Positions 15,062 to 22,235 of a stretch of 22,235 nt of DNA are shown here, one piece after another (the stretch's first letter is position 1; each line of letters starts with the position of its first letter). The stretch lies in NCBI GenBank assembly GCA_964632485.1, contig CAZWDO010000007.1, positions 174,038 through 196,272 on the forward strand, read 5' to 3'. This DNA comes from CAZWDO01 sp964632485 [NCBI: uncultured bacterium]. Its GTDB lineage: Bacteria; JAGOEH01. A program made the translations under genes and the position numbers. The notes below the pieces were generated by a model. That model saw nothing but the letters and a program-made list of their open reading frames with translations. It was not told the DNA's origin and ran no database searches.

Positions 15062-15470
15062 AACGCTATGAATTGCTGGAATACTTGCGCTCCAAAGGAT
15101 GTGATTTTCTGAGAGAAGGTAGGCGCCACTCCTGGTGGAGCAATCCGGAACAGAACAAACGTACGGCGATTCCGCGCCATACTGAAATCAATGACATGTT
15201 GGTACGAAAAATCTGTAAGGATTTGGGTATCGATCCATTGAAATGAGACACAAATATTCAAACAGATATTCAGCAGAATTAAAAAAGCGAGTGGAATATC
15301 AGCGCCTGAGTAAAATATTTTTACCCGGCGCGTAAAAAAATTTAACCCGGGCGTGGAGGCGGAATTGTCCGTTTGCCAGGGGCAACGAATGTAAGCACTT
15401 GGGGAAAAGCGATTACGCGGTTCACCGATAAAGGACAGGCAACCGGCATTTCCGACGGCATGGAAAATGC
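14964..15470 (+). repeat. Direct repeat copy 2: 3' half of hicB, hicA and shared tail
   Basis: The full-length counterpart of 12312-12658. It includes hicB from about codon 39, all of hicA and the downstream tail. The tail (about 15290-15470) contains an open stretch without a start codon, 15346-15477, whose end reads TRFTDKGQATGISDGMENA. In copy 1 the corresponding residues are TRYTDEGGATGISDGMENA, and most base differences there are at third codon positions. This hints that the tail is the 3' end of an unidentified, truncated gene. Confidence 0.85.
15058..15246 (+). CDS. hicA: HicA-family mRNA interferase toxin
   Basis: The 62-residue product has the double-stranded-RNA-binding-like fold of HicA toxins, which cleave mRNA independently of the ribosome. 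It has the LLEYLRSKGCDFLREGRRHSWW block with catalytic His24, and the conserved AIPRHTEINDMLVRKICKDLGI stretch that ends most HicA proteins. No residue needed for activity looks lost. It is translated from the ATGA overlap with hicB. A truncated copy of the same gene lies at 12406-12522. Confidence 0.93.
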   Translation: MKRYELLEYLRSKGCDFLREGRRHSWWSNPEQNKRTAIPRHTEINDMLVRKICKDLGIDPLK

Positions 15471-15669
15471 CAACTGATAGGAACTCAATCCATGTTTCAA
15501 AATAGAACTCAAATGCAAAAAAGTCAATTAATAAAGCAGAGAGATAATCTCTTACGGACAGCTTACCGGGGGCATCAGACCGTCATGGGATACTGGATTC
15601 AACTCATGAAAAGGTTATCGGCTATTCACAAACAACAAACTACGCCGTAAAAGGATTGCTAAGTTCTGG
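15247..15669. other. Region downstream of hicA without an established gene
   Basis: About 420 bases. The first 220 are the repeat tail described above, including the inverted repeat TTTTTAC / GTAAAAA around 15318-15338, which could act as a weak terminator of hicBA. From 15492 to 15650 there is a 52-codon open frame (MFQNRTQMQKSQLIKQRDNL...) with only a weak, distant AGGA before it; its reality is uncertain. AGAGAT-A-ATCTCT is a short palindrome near 15539-15551. Confidence 0.5.
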
Positions 15670-16761
15670 TCACGACAAGGATGCGATCAGCATAGGACAG
15701 CGGAACTGAACGACGCGGCTCAAATTGTAAACTTGATAAAACGCTTTCCGTTCGGATTGATCCAACATGTCGATCCACGTACTTTGCATGCTCTCCGAAC
15801 TGCAAAAACGCTGTATAAACTCTCCGCAAAAAGTCATGAAATGGATTTTATTGCCCATGGCAATCGAAACCCGAGGATAGATAGCCTTTAAATCCGCCAT
15901 GGCTTCAGCTATCCAATGGTCGTTCCATTTTTCGCGAATGGCGTCGAGTTCCCGCCGAAATTGACGGATCGAATCCAGATTGATCTGAAGAAGCGGAGGA
16001 AGTGAAGGGCCTTTCTTTTTCCACTGATGGACAGGCTTGTTCTCGCGCTCTTCTCCCCACAGTATATTTTCATAGCGTTGCAGTTGACGGAGAAATTTCC
16101 AACAGGTATAGGTCGTTTCTTTTGCTTCGATATGGCAGGCGGCCAGCAGAAATTCTCCACGTCGCACCAACGCCATGAGCAGCCGCGACAAAGGTTCTCG
16201 CGGATAATAATCGCTTTCGATAGCCCGAATTTTTCGCATGAACAACCGATAAACTTTCAGGAAATCGCCTGAAACCTTCGGGAAAAAATCCGCGAAACAC
16301 GACAATGTTCTCGCTACGTCGCTATAAAAATAATCGCCGTAGTCATCGAGAGTTTTATACATCAAATCAGCGGGGATTTCTTTCAAGTACGAAAAAATGC
16401 CCACTAGAAAAATCTCTTTATAAAAATCAACCGGTTTTACGGCCTCTTCATAGGCGTCATCTATCCGATCCGCGTTCAATGCTTTTAATATCCGTTTCCA
16501 GCGGGCTTTGAGCGATCCTTTATGCCAATTGCAATATCCATACAGATCGTGCTCCACTCCCAACAAATACAAACACTCTCCCAGCATCTCATAATCCCCG
16601 CTATTCACGTGATCGTGATCATTCATCATTTCAACGCATAAGCAAAGATTGGACTTGATATCGCAAATTTCATCCTCTATCAGGGAACGATAATCGATTT
16701 TCCTGGAAAAATCAATGGCAAACCTGTAATAGGGACATTGAGAAAAATCAGTTTTAATCAT
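15670..16761 (-). CDS. Unrecognised protein, 363 residues
   Basis: The preferred start is the ATG at 16761 (MIKTDFSQCPYYRFAIDF), with AAAGGCG about six bases upstream; extending to 16797 would need a TTG. The product is soluble-looking, rich in aromatic, charged and cysteine residues, mostly alpha-helical by composition, with no signal peptide, membrane segment or catalytic motif that I recognise. Features include LYLLGVEHDLYGYCNWHKGS near residues 64-83 and a basic linker (HQWKKKGPSLPP) around residues 255-266. It has a near-consensus promoter of its own and is divergent from the sensory operon. No function is proposed. Confidence 0.7.
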   Translation of the reverse strand: MIKTDFSQCPYYRFAIDFSRKIDYRSLIEDEICDIKSNLCLCVEMMNDHDHVNSGDYEMLGECLYLLGVEHDLYGYCNWHKGSLKARWKRILKALNADRIDDAYEEAVKPVDFYKEIFLVGIFSYLKEIPADLMYKTLDDYGDYFYSDVARTLSCFADFFPKVSGDFLKVYRLFMRKIRAIESDYYPREPLSRLLMALVRRGEFLLAACHIEAKETTYTCWKFLRQLQRYENILWGEERENKPVHQWKKKGPSLPPLLQINLDSIRQFRRELDAIREKWNDHWIAEAMADLKAIYPRVSIAMGNKIHFMTFCGEFIQRFCSSESMQSTWIDMLDQSERKAFYQVYNLSRVVQFRCPMLIASLS

Positions 16762-16828
16762 GGTCGCCTTTCTGAAAGCGCCAAGACACTCATTCAACCA
16801 CTACGCATTTCTTCGCTACGACAAAACC

Positions 16829-16857
16829 ATTATAACATTCTCTATAAAAAAAATCAA
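16829..16857 (-). promoter_or_regulatory. Near-consensus sigma-70-type promoter for the 363-residue protein
   Basis: On the minus strand TTGATT (16857-16852), a 17-base spacer and a perfect TATAAT (16834-16829) precede the gene. The start would be near 16822, giving a leader of about 60 nt. It is the strongest housekeeping-type promoter in the window and suggests steady expression of the unrecognised gene. Confidence 0.75.
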
Positions 16858-16881
16858 GAAAAAATTACGGGTGAAAACGCA

Positions 16882-16907
16882 TGAACCGTGGCGATAGTCC
16901 CGGTTCA
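16882..16907. other. Hairpin between two divergent promoters
   Basis: TGAACCG (16882-16888) pairs with CGGTTCA (16901-16907), with GG/CC pairing further inside and a loop around CGATAGT. It lies between the leftward promoter (16829-16857) and the rightward one (16953-16980), in a GC-rich island inside AT-rich DNA. It could be an operator, a terminator guarding one promoter from the other, or the relic of an inserted element. Confidence 0.45.
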
Positions 16908-16952
16908 CACGTACGGCTAACGGCAATAATTTACAGGAAAATTTTATCTCAT

Positions 16953-16980
16953 TTGACATTTTTGAAATCCCGCGTATATT
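16953..16980 (+). promoter_or_regulatory. Sigma-70-type promoter of the binding protein-kinase operon
   Basis: A perfect TTGACA (16953-16958), a 16-base spacer and TATATT (16975-16980). The start would be near 16987, about 100 bases before the ATG of the binding-protein gene. The -10 box and the TTG that follows it resemble those of the hicBA promoter. Confidence 0.72.
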
Positions 16981-17090
16981 GGTAGATGAATGAAGAAGCC
17001 TGCCAGAAAACCACGTCCATCGCGGCGGCAGACGCCTTACCGTTCTCTCATGCCTGGTATTCAATCCATCACCAAATGGAGGCAGCCGTT

Positions 17091-18161
17091 ATGAAACGAT
17101 ATACGCTCCTCTTGCCGCTTGTCGTGTTGGTTTGCCAGATTGCTTGCGGTCCTTCGCAAAAAAAAATTACCATCGCGATTATGACCAAGCTACAGCACGG
17201 TTCTATCGTCGGCAGCAGCGAAGTCAACGCCGCCAGGCTGTTCCTGGAAGACCGCAGGCTTGACGATATCGAAATCTACCCGATCGACGATGGGTGGGAG
17301 GTGGAAAAAGCGCGGCAGGCTTATCACACGATTCGTCAAAAAGGCATCGATATTCTTATCACCAGCCATGTTTCCACCTGCGCTGTGGCCATCAGCGATT
17401 CGATCAACAAGGATCCGGTATTGGCATTTGTCACCGGATCGACCACGGATTTACTGTCGAACCGGGATGACAATATTTTTCGCAACACTCAGGACGTGCA
17501 ACATGAGCAGCGCAGCATCGCCGAATATGTCAAGGGGACGCCCTACCGCCAACTCCTGATTATTCGCGACACCGCAAACTATGCCTATACCGAACCGGCC
17601 CTGAAATATTTCCTACAATACCTGAGCCGTTCGGACATCCCCTATCGGGATATCGACATTAACCAATTGGACTTGCCCGCATTGGAGAAATGGTATCGGG
17701 AGATCGATTTTGAACTCGTTTATCTGCTCATCGGCGGCTACAAGAGCAACGCCGGAGCGATCGCCCAACTGATCCACCAAACCAGGCCGGCTTGCCGCTT
17801 TCTTTTCACACCCTGGATGAAAACACCCGCTATTCTGGAAACCGCCGGCGATGCCATCGAATCTTGCATCATGCCTTCCCATTACCCGCCCCACGGCTCC
17901 AATCCGAATGTGGATCAATACGTCGCACGATTCAAGTCCAGGTTCGGAGCGCCGCCAACCTTTATCAGCCTGAATGTGTACAACGCGTTGGAAATCCTCT
18001 ACACGGCCATCGCCGCCGGGCATCGCCAACCGGCGGCCATCAAGCGCTATCTGATGGACACACGGCGTTTCGAAACAACCTTCGGCACAGTCGAATTCAA
18101 TGAGTTCGGTGATGTCGAAGCCCCGCTTTACTTCATTACCGACATCGCCGGAGAATTTTAA
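17091..18161 (+). CDS. Substrate-binding lipoprotein, LivK/type I periplasmic-binding fold
   Basis: The start is taken at 17091 (MKRYTLLLPLVVLVCQIACG), where GGAGG lies eight bases upstream; the longer frame from 16986 has no signal-like N-terminus. The 356-residue product has a lipobox ending at Cys19 (QIAC-G), so it is probably anchored in a membrane facing the periplasm. The body follows the branched-chain amino acid/amide binding family: ITIAIMTKLQHGSIVGSSEVNAARLFLED at the start, DILITSHVSTCAVAISD, and RFGAPPTFISLNVYNALEILYTAI near the end. Its ligand cannot be told from sequence. No permease or ATPase gene adjoins it. The next gene, two bases on, is a hybrid sensor kinase, so it more likely presents a ligand to that kinase than to a transporter. 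Confidence 0.88.
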   Translation: MKRYTLLLPLVVLVCQIACGPSQKKITIAIMTKLQHGSIVGSSEVNAARLFLEDRRLDDIEIYPIDDGWEVEKARQAYHTIRQKGIDILITSHVSTCAVAISDSINKDPVLAFVTGSTTDLLSNRDDNIFRNTQDVQHEQRSIAEYVKGTPYRQLLIIRDTANYAYTEPALKYFLQYLSRSDIPYRDIDINQLDLPALEKWYREIDFELVYLLIGGYKSNAGAIAQLIHQTRPACRFLFTPWMKTPAILETAGDAIESCIMPSHYPPHGSNPNVDQYVARFKSRFGAPPTFISLNVYNALEILYTAIAAGHRQPAAIKRYLMDTRRFETTFGTVEFNEFGDVEAPLYFITDIAGEF

Positions 18162-18163
18162 GC

Positions 18164-20713
18164 ATGTTTCGTTCCATCCGTTTCGTCTATTCGTTTCTGG
18201 AAATTGTTACCCTGCTTATTATCATTTTTTTCGGCTACTACCTGCTGATTCTGGTGCAACATCAGATCAGGCAAAAGTACCTGGACACGCATGTCGCCGA
18301 AATCAACAAGGTCGATATCATCATCACCGGCTTTTTCCAGGCAAATGAGGAAATCTTCACCAATTACTCCCGCATGGATGACCCGGCCCGCGCCATCGAG
18401 CTCTTACCCGCATTTTCCGATATTTATTATCTTGACCGGAATCTATCCATCAGCCATATTCTGAAAAAAGGAAAAGACAGCCAGATATTCCCGGGATATA
18501 ATTTCAGCCGGAGCCGCCTGGCGCAATTCCTGCATGCAATACCATCCGGAACATGCCGGTATTCTCCGATTCACCGCTCGCCCGAAAACGATAAACTGAG
18601 CGTCTATCTGGCCATCCGTCAGCATGATGGCTTTCTGGTGGGCCGCATGGGGCTGGAAAAAATCGAACGCGCTTTAACCAAAATCGCCCAGTACACAAAC
18701 AGCATCATCATCATCGCTACCAGCGATGGCTACATCCTGTCCAATACCGAAGACTCATTCTGGCTTTATGTCATGCCCGACAAGAGCCAGCGGGAGATCC
18801 GCGGCGAGCGGGATTACCTTTACACGCGGGAAAAAAGCGCCATTTTGGAAAACGATGTGGCGATTCTGACGCCGATGGCCGATGCCTATCTGATCATCAG
18901 CCATATCCGCAGCACCTTCAAGATCGTGATTGGAATCGTGTTGGGGATACTGATCGCAAAGTTCCTCATCCAGGCGCGCATGCTCATCGTTCCTCTGGGG
19001 CGCTTCGTACTGATGTTGAGGGAATGGGAAGTCGGCAACGAACCCGGAGCCGTACCCAGCGGATTCCTGCGGTTTTCCGAAATCTCCACCCTTTACCGTA
19101 CCTTCCGGGAAAAAAGCGCCCAAATCAGCGCAGCCCATGAATCCCTGGCGGCTAAAGAAGATGACATGCGGCGAATGCAGGCCTATTTGAAGAACATCAT
19201 CGACTCCATGCCTTCGATGCTGATTTCCGTGGATGAGGAGAACCGGATTCGCGAATGGAACACGGCCGCCGTCCAATTTACCGGGATCGCGGCTACGGAC
19301 GCCATTGGCCGTGAATTATGGGACGTAGCGCCTGATTTCCGCAGATATAAGTCGATTTGCGATAAAGTCATCAGCCTGCGAACGTTTCATGAGCTTGAAA
19401 AGGAAATCATGCACAGGGGCAATGAACGGCATGTCAAAAAAATCTCATTTTTTCCGCTGATTCAAAATGGCGTCCACGGCATGGCCATTCGGATTGACGA
19501 CATCACGGAGCTGGAGAAAATCGAACAGGAACTGATTCAGTCCCAGAAAATGGAAACCATCGGCATTCTGGCTGGCGGCTTGGCCCATGATTTCAACAAC
19601 GTTCTGGGAGGTATCGTCGGCACCTTGTCCCTCGTCAAATACAAGCTGAAAAAAGAAAAGGACGCCTACTGGCTCAAAACCGAACTGGACAACTATCTCG
19701 CCACAATGGAGGAATCGGCCAATCGCGCCACCGACATCGCCAATCAATTGCTGACCTTGTCCAGAAAACAGACCCTGAATATCGCCAGCGTCGACCTGAA
19801 TCATACCGTCGAAAATGTGGTGAAAATCTGCCGAAACACCTTCGACAAATCGATCACCATCACGACAGAATACGTTTCCGAACCAGCCGCGGTCAAAGGC
19901 GACGCCACCCAACTGGAACAGGTAACGCTCAATCTCTGTGTCAATGCAGCCCATGCCATGACCATCATGCGGAGCCCTCAGGAAATCCAGGGGGGAAAGC
20001 TGACTATCCGCCTGGAGCAAATTTTTGCCGATCCCTTCTTTTGCAAATCGCATCCCGATGCCGTTCAGAACCTTCCATATTGGAGCCTGAGGATTCACGA
20101 CACCGGTGTCGGCATGGAACCAAAAACCATCACCAAAATCTTCGATCCGTTCTTCAGCACCAAGGATAAAAGCCGGGGAACCGGGCTGGGATTATCAATG
20201 GCCTATAACATCGTCAAACTGCATAAAGGATTTATTGATGTCTATTCAGAATTGGGCCGGGGGACGACATTCAATGTGTACCTGCCGGTTTCAGCCGAAA
20301 TGCCGGCCGAGGAAGCGGAACAGCAGGAAGAGGAACTCGTCGCCGGAGAAGGCATTGTTCTAGTAGTCGATGATGAAGCGGTTATGCGGGATTTGGCCCG
20401 GGATATCCTGCGCTTCTGCGGCTATGAGGCGCTGCTGGCCAAGGACGGCGAAGAAGCGGTCCCGCTTTTTGCCCGGCACCATCAGGATATCCGCTTAGTG
20501 ATTCTGGATATGGCCATGCCCCGCAAATCGGGACTCGATACATATCGGGAACTGATCGCCATCGACGCGAACGTGAAAGCGCTAATCGTATCCGGATTCG
20601 CACAGGATGATCGCATCCAACAAACCCTGGAGCTGGGAGCAAACGGCTTCATCCAAAAACCCTACACCCTCAAGCGGCTTTCCCAGGCGATTGCCCGAAT
20701 CCTGAACGCATGA
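18164..20713 (+). CDS. Membrane hybrid sensor histidine kinase (sensor-PAS-HisKA-HATPase-REC)
   Basis: The 849-residue product has transmembrane segments at about 9-31 and 252-272 enclosing a periplasmic sensor of about 220 residues. A PAS domain follows (about 342-455, NIIDSMPSMLISVDEENRI). Then come the H-box with His475 in GGLAHDFNN, the N-box around 588-595 (TLNLCVNA), the G1 box DTGVGM (646-651), the G2 box GTGLGL (672-677) and a C-terminal receiver domain (about 730-845) with acidic D736/D737, phospho-acceptor D782 (LDMAMP), S810 and K832. All residues for autophosphorylation and phosphotransfer are present. No output regulator or Hpt protein is adjacent, so the phosphate must leave to a gene elsewhere, or the receiver tunes the kinase. 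It starts two bases after the binding-protein stop. Confidence 0.95.
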   Translation: MFRSIRFVYSFLEIVTLLIIIFFGYYLLILVQHQIRQKYLDTHVAEINKVDIIITGFFQANEEIFTNYSRMDDPARAIELLPAFSDIYYLDRNLSISHILKKGKDSQIFPGYNFSRSRLAQFLHAIPSGTCRYSPIHRSPENDKLSVYLAIRQHDGFLVGRMGLEKIERALTKIAQYTNSIIIIATSDGYILSNTEDSFWLYVMPDKSQREIRGERDYLYTREKSAILENDVAILTPMADAYLIISHIRSTFKIVIGIVLGILIAKFLIQARMLIVPLGRFVLMLREWEVGNEPGAVPSGFLRFSEISTLYRTFREKSAQISAAHESLAAKEDDMRRMQAYLKNIIDSMPSMLISVDEENRIREWNTAAVQFTGIAATDAIGRELWDVAPDFRRYKSICDKVISLRTFHELEKEIMHRGNERHVKKISFFPLIQNGVHGMAIRIDDITELEKIEQELIQSQKMETIGILAGGLAHDFNNVLGGIVGTLSLVKYKLKKEKDAYWLKTELDNYLATMEESANRATDIANQLLTLSRKQTLNIASVDLNHTVENVVKICRNTFDKSITITTEYVSEPAAVKGDATQLEQVTLNLCVNAAHAMTIMRSPQEIQGGKLTIRLEQIFADPFFCKSHPDAVQNLPYWSLRIHDTGVGMEPKTITKIFDPFFSTKDKSRGTGLGLSMAYNIVKLHKGFIDVYSELGRGTTFNVYLPVSAEMPAEEAEQQEEELVAGEGIVLVVDDEAVMRDLARDILRFCGYEALLAKDGEEAVPLFARHHQDIRLVILDMAMPRKSGLDTYRELIAIDANVKALIVSGFAQDDRIQQTLELGANGFIQKPYTLKRLSQAIARILNA

Positions 20714-20825
20714 GGCAAAATCAGAATCCGTTGGAAATTCAGGTATTTTTCGTCAAAAACCCATCCGCGGTTCTCAGCCCTTTGCCGCCACGATCCATCA
20801 ACCAACAACCCAGTAGGAATGTAAG

Positions 20826-21956
20826 ATGAAACGAATGATCGAACCCGCTATCATAACCGCCCTTGTATTCACCACTTTCTCCATTTTATGCCATGAGAAA
20901 CCGGCAACATTGCCGGACAAGCTTGATGCCCGCCTGCATCAGGCCTTTCCGGATTCCCTGCCCGGCATCGCCTATGCACTGATCCAGGGCGATTCTATTC
21001 TCTACCGCGGCTGTTTCGGGGCGGAAAGCATGGAAACCCATTCGCCAAACACACCGGCATCCAATTTCCGCATGGCCTCGGTTTCCAAACAGTTCACGGC
21101 CATGGCCATCCTGCTGCTGGAGAAACAGGGCAGCCTCTCGCTGGATGACCCGCTGCTGAAGTTTTTTCCCGATTTCAACCCCAAAGTCGGGCAAGCGGTC
21201 GCCCTGCGCCACCTGCTCACTCATACTTCCGGATTGTGGGACTACGAGTCCCTCATACCCGAAGAGCGCAGCGAACAAGTGGACGATGCGGACGTGGTCG
21301 CGATGGTGAAAACCATGGACACGACCTACTTCGCACCGGGGACGCAATTCCGCTACAGCAATACGGGTTTCTGCATCCTGGCGGAGATCGTCGCCGGAGT
21401 ATCCGGCCAACCCTACGGCGAATTCATGCGCGAGCGCCTATTCCAGCCACTGGGCATGGAGCATACCTTCATCTACAACCGCTTCGAGCCCCAAAGCGAA
21501 CGCGCCCTGGGATACAAACATGACGCGGAGGAGGGCCGTATCCTCTTTTCCGATCAAAGCGTCACCAGCGCCACCAAGGGGGACGGCTGCGTCTATACCT
21601 CGCTAAACGACTACGAACGCTGGGCGCGGGCGCTGATCGACTCCCGCCCGGTGGACCTGGACACCGCGCTGGAGCGCTGCCATTTCCGTATCTATCCCGA
21701 CAAGGGGCTTTACTACGGCTGCGGCTGGTTTTTCCACCGCGATGCCGCAGGGAAGCTTGAGCTTTTCCACACCGGTTCCACCTGCGGCTTCAGCAACCAT
21801 GCCATCATAGTCCCTGATCGCCGACTGATCGAAATCTGCTTCTCCAACCAGGCGGACAACCACGCCATCCACCGCGCCATCGACAGCCTGCTAGAGCAAT
21901 TCGGCGCGCCGCGGGCCGCTTATCCCTTCTGGCCGGCCGATGAGCTCACGCAATAG
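20826..21956 (+). CDS. Exported serine hydrolase, beta-lactamase class C / DD-peptidase fold
   Basis: The 376-residue product has an N-terminal hydrophobic segment (about 7-22) consistent with export; the Cys22 context (SILC) is a poor lipobox. The active-site signature of the family is complete: S85-V-S-K88, Y177-S-N179, and H315-T-G317 in place of KTG. HLLTHTSGLWDY (129-140) is also typical. Such proteins include DD-carboxypeptidases, esterases and D-amino-acid amidases, and most are not true beta-lactamases; the substrate is unknown. AGGAA lies about six bases before the ATG. It follows the kinase gene after 112 bases with no clear promoter, so read-through from the sensory operon is possible. 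Codon use looks richer in G+C than in the flagellar genes. Confidence 0.92.
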   Translation: MKRMIEPAIITALVFTTFSILCHEKPATLPDKLDARLHQAFPDSLPGIAYALIQGDSILYRGCFGAESMETHSPNTPASNFRMASVSKQFTAMAILLLEKQGSLSLDDPLLKFFPDFNPKVGQAVALRHLLTHTSGLWDYESLIPEERSEQVDDADVVAMVKTMDTTYFAPGTQFRYSNTGFCILAEIVAGVSGQPYGEFMRERLFQPLGMEHTFIYNRFEPQSERALGYKHDAEEGRILFSDQSVTSATKGDGCVYTSLNDYERWARALIDSRPVDLDTALERCHFRIYPDKGLYYGCGWFFHRDAAGKLELFHTGSTCGFSNHAIIVPDRRLIEICFSNQADNHAIHRAIDSLLEQFGAPRAAYPFWPADELTQ

Positions 21957-22235
21957 CTTGTGATGAAATCCGAACGGCGTGAACGGGCCTAAAGATTAGA
22001 GGCGACAGCAGACAATGGAGCACCATAGAAAAAGCATAGCATCAATCCCGGGCTTAGCTGCCGATCCGGTGCAACAAAGAATAACTGGAATCGCATCAAT
22101 TATGTCCCCATAGAGATTTTCCGATAAAGAATCTGATCGGAATCCGGTAATTAGCTCCAAATAGCGAGGAACCCCATAGGTTCAGAGAACCGGAAGTCAT
22201 AGAATTACAAATATTAGATAAGCTGTTATAAAAAA
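21957..22235. other. Right-end non-coding stretch
   Basis: About 280 bases with no open frame of note and no recognisable RNA gene. A short hairpin GGTTC-AGA-GAACC lies near 22180-22192. The sequence becomes AT-rich at the window edge. Nothing else is seen. Confidence 0.5.

Noticed and set aside
15492-15650. Small open frame of 52 codons downstream of hicBA
   Set aside because: Only a weak, distant AGGA precedes it, and the product has no recognisable motif; it is kept as a note rather than a gene.
16862-16925. Possible group II intron domain V at the 3' end of an intron
   Set aside because: The CACGTACGG string is suggestive, but the lower helix is broken by mismatches, the internal part is too long, and there is no maturase gene or intron 5' end nearby.
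16986-17090. Longer N-terminus for the substrate-binding lipoprotein
   Set aside because: It would place 35 residues before a good signal peptide with lipobox, and it starts essentially at the predicted transcription start; the ATG at 17091 has GGAGG upstream.

Overview
The window reads as bacterial chromosome from a flagellated, Gram-negative-like organism. Two genes end in FlgD-Ig / T9SS-type C-terminal modules, exported proteins are frequent, and Shine-Dalgarno sites are mostly strong. Together with the sigma-54 flagellar promoter this suggests a lineage of the FCB superphylum with flagella (KSB1/Calditrichota-like). That placement is inference; no rRNA or marker gene is present to test it.

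Region 1 (1-4.9 kb, minus strand) is an early flagellar operon read flgB-flgC-lytic transglycosylase-fliE-fliF-fliG-fliH, with fliH cut by the window edge. Genes overlap or nearly touch. A well-formed -24/-12 (sigma-54) promoter lies just upstream of flgB and would give a leader of about 17 nt. The transglycosylase sits between the rod genes flgC and fliE, where an enzyme that opens peptidoglycan for the rod would be expected.

Region 2 (5.4-10.2 kb, minus strand) is a probable three-gene unit: an exported thioredoxin-fold protein with a C-terminal sorting-like domain, a 1034-residue membrane-anchored protein joining a glycoside-hydrolase-like barrel to an FGE-like domain, and an S66 LD-carboxypeptidase. 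A candidate terminator follows.

Region 3 (10.6-12.2 kb, plus strand) is a solitary 1-pyrroline-5-carboxylate dehydrogenase gene.

Region 4 (12.3-15.5 kb, plus strand) is the accessory part. An intact hicBA toxin-antitoxin pair with its own promoter is followed by a short conserved tail. A decayed copy of the same hicB-hicA-tail segment lies about 2.6 kb upstream, so two direct repeats bracket a secreted repeat protein gene. That gene carries an apparent one-base frameshift in a run of five C just before its FlgD-like C-terminal domain.

Region 5 (15.7-22.2 kb) holds an unrecognised minus-strand gene with a near-consensus promoter and, divergently, a substrate-binding lipoprotein gene directly followed by a hybrid histidine kinase gene. 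The last two look like a binding-protein-dependent sensory pair with no transporter genes beside them. A serine hydrolase of the beta-lactamase/class C fold follows. By eye the right half is richer in G+C than the flagellar half.
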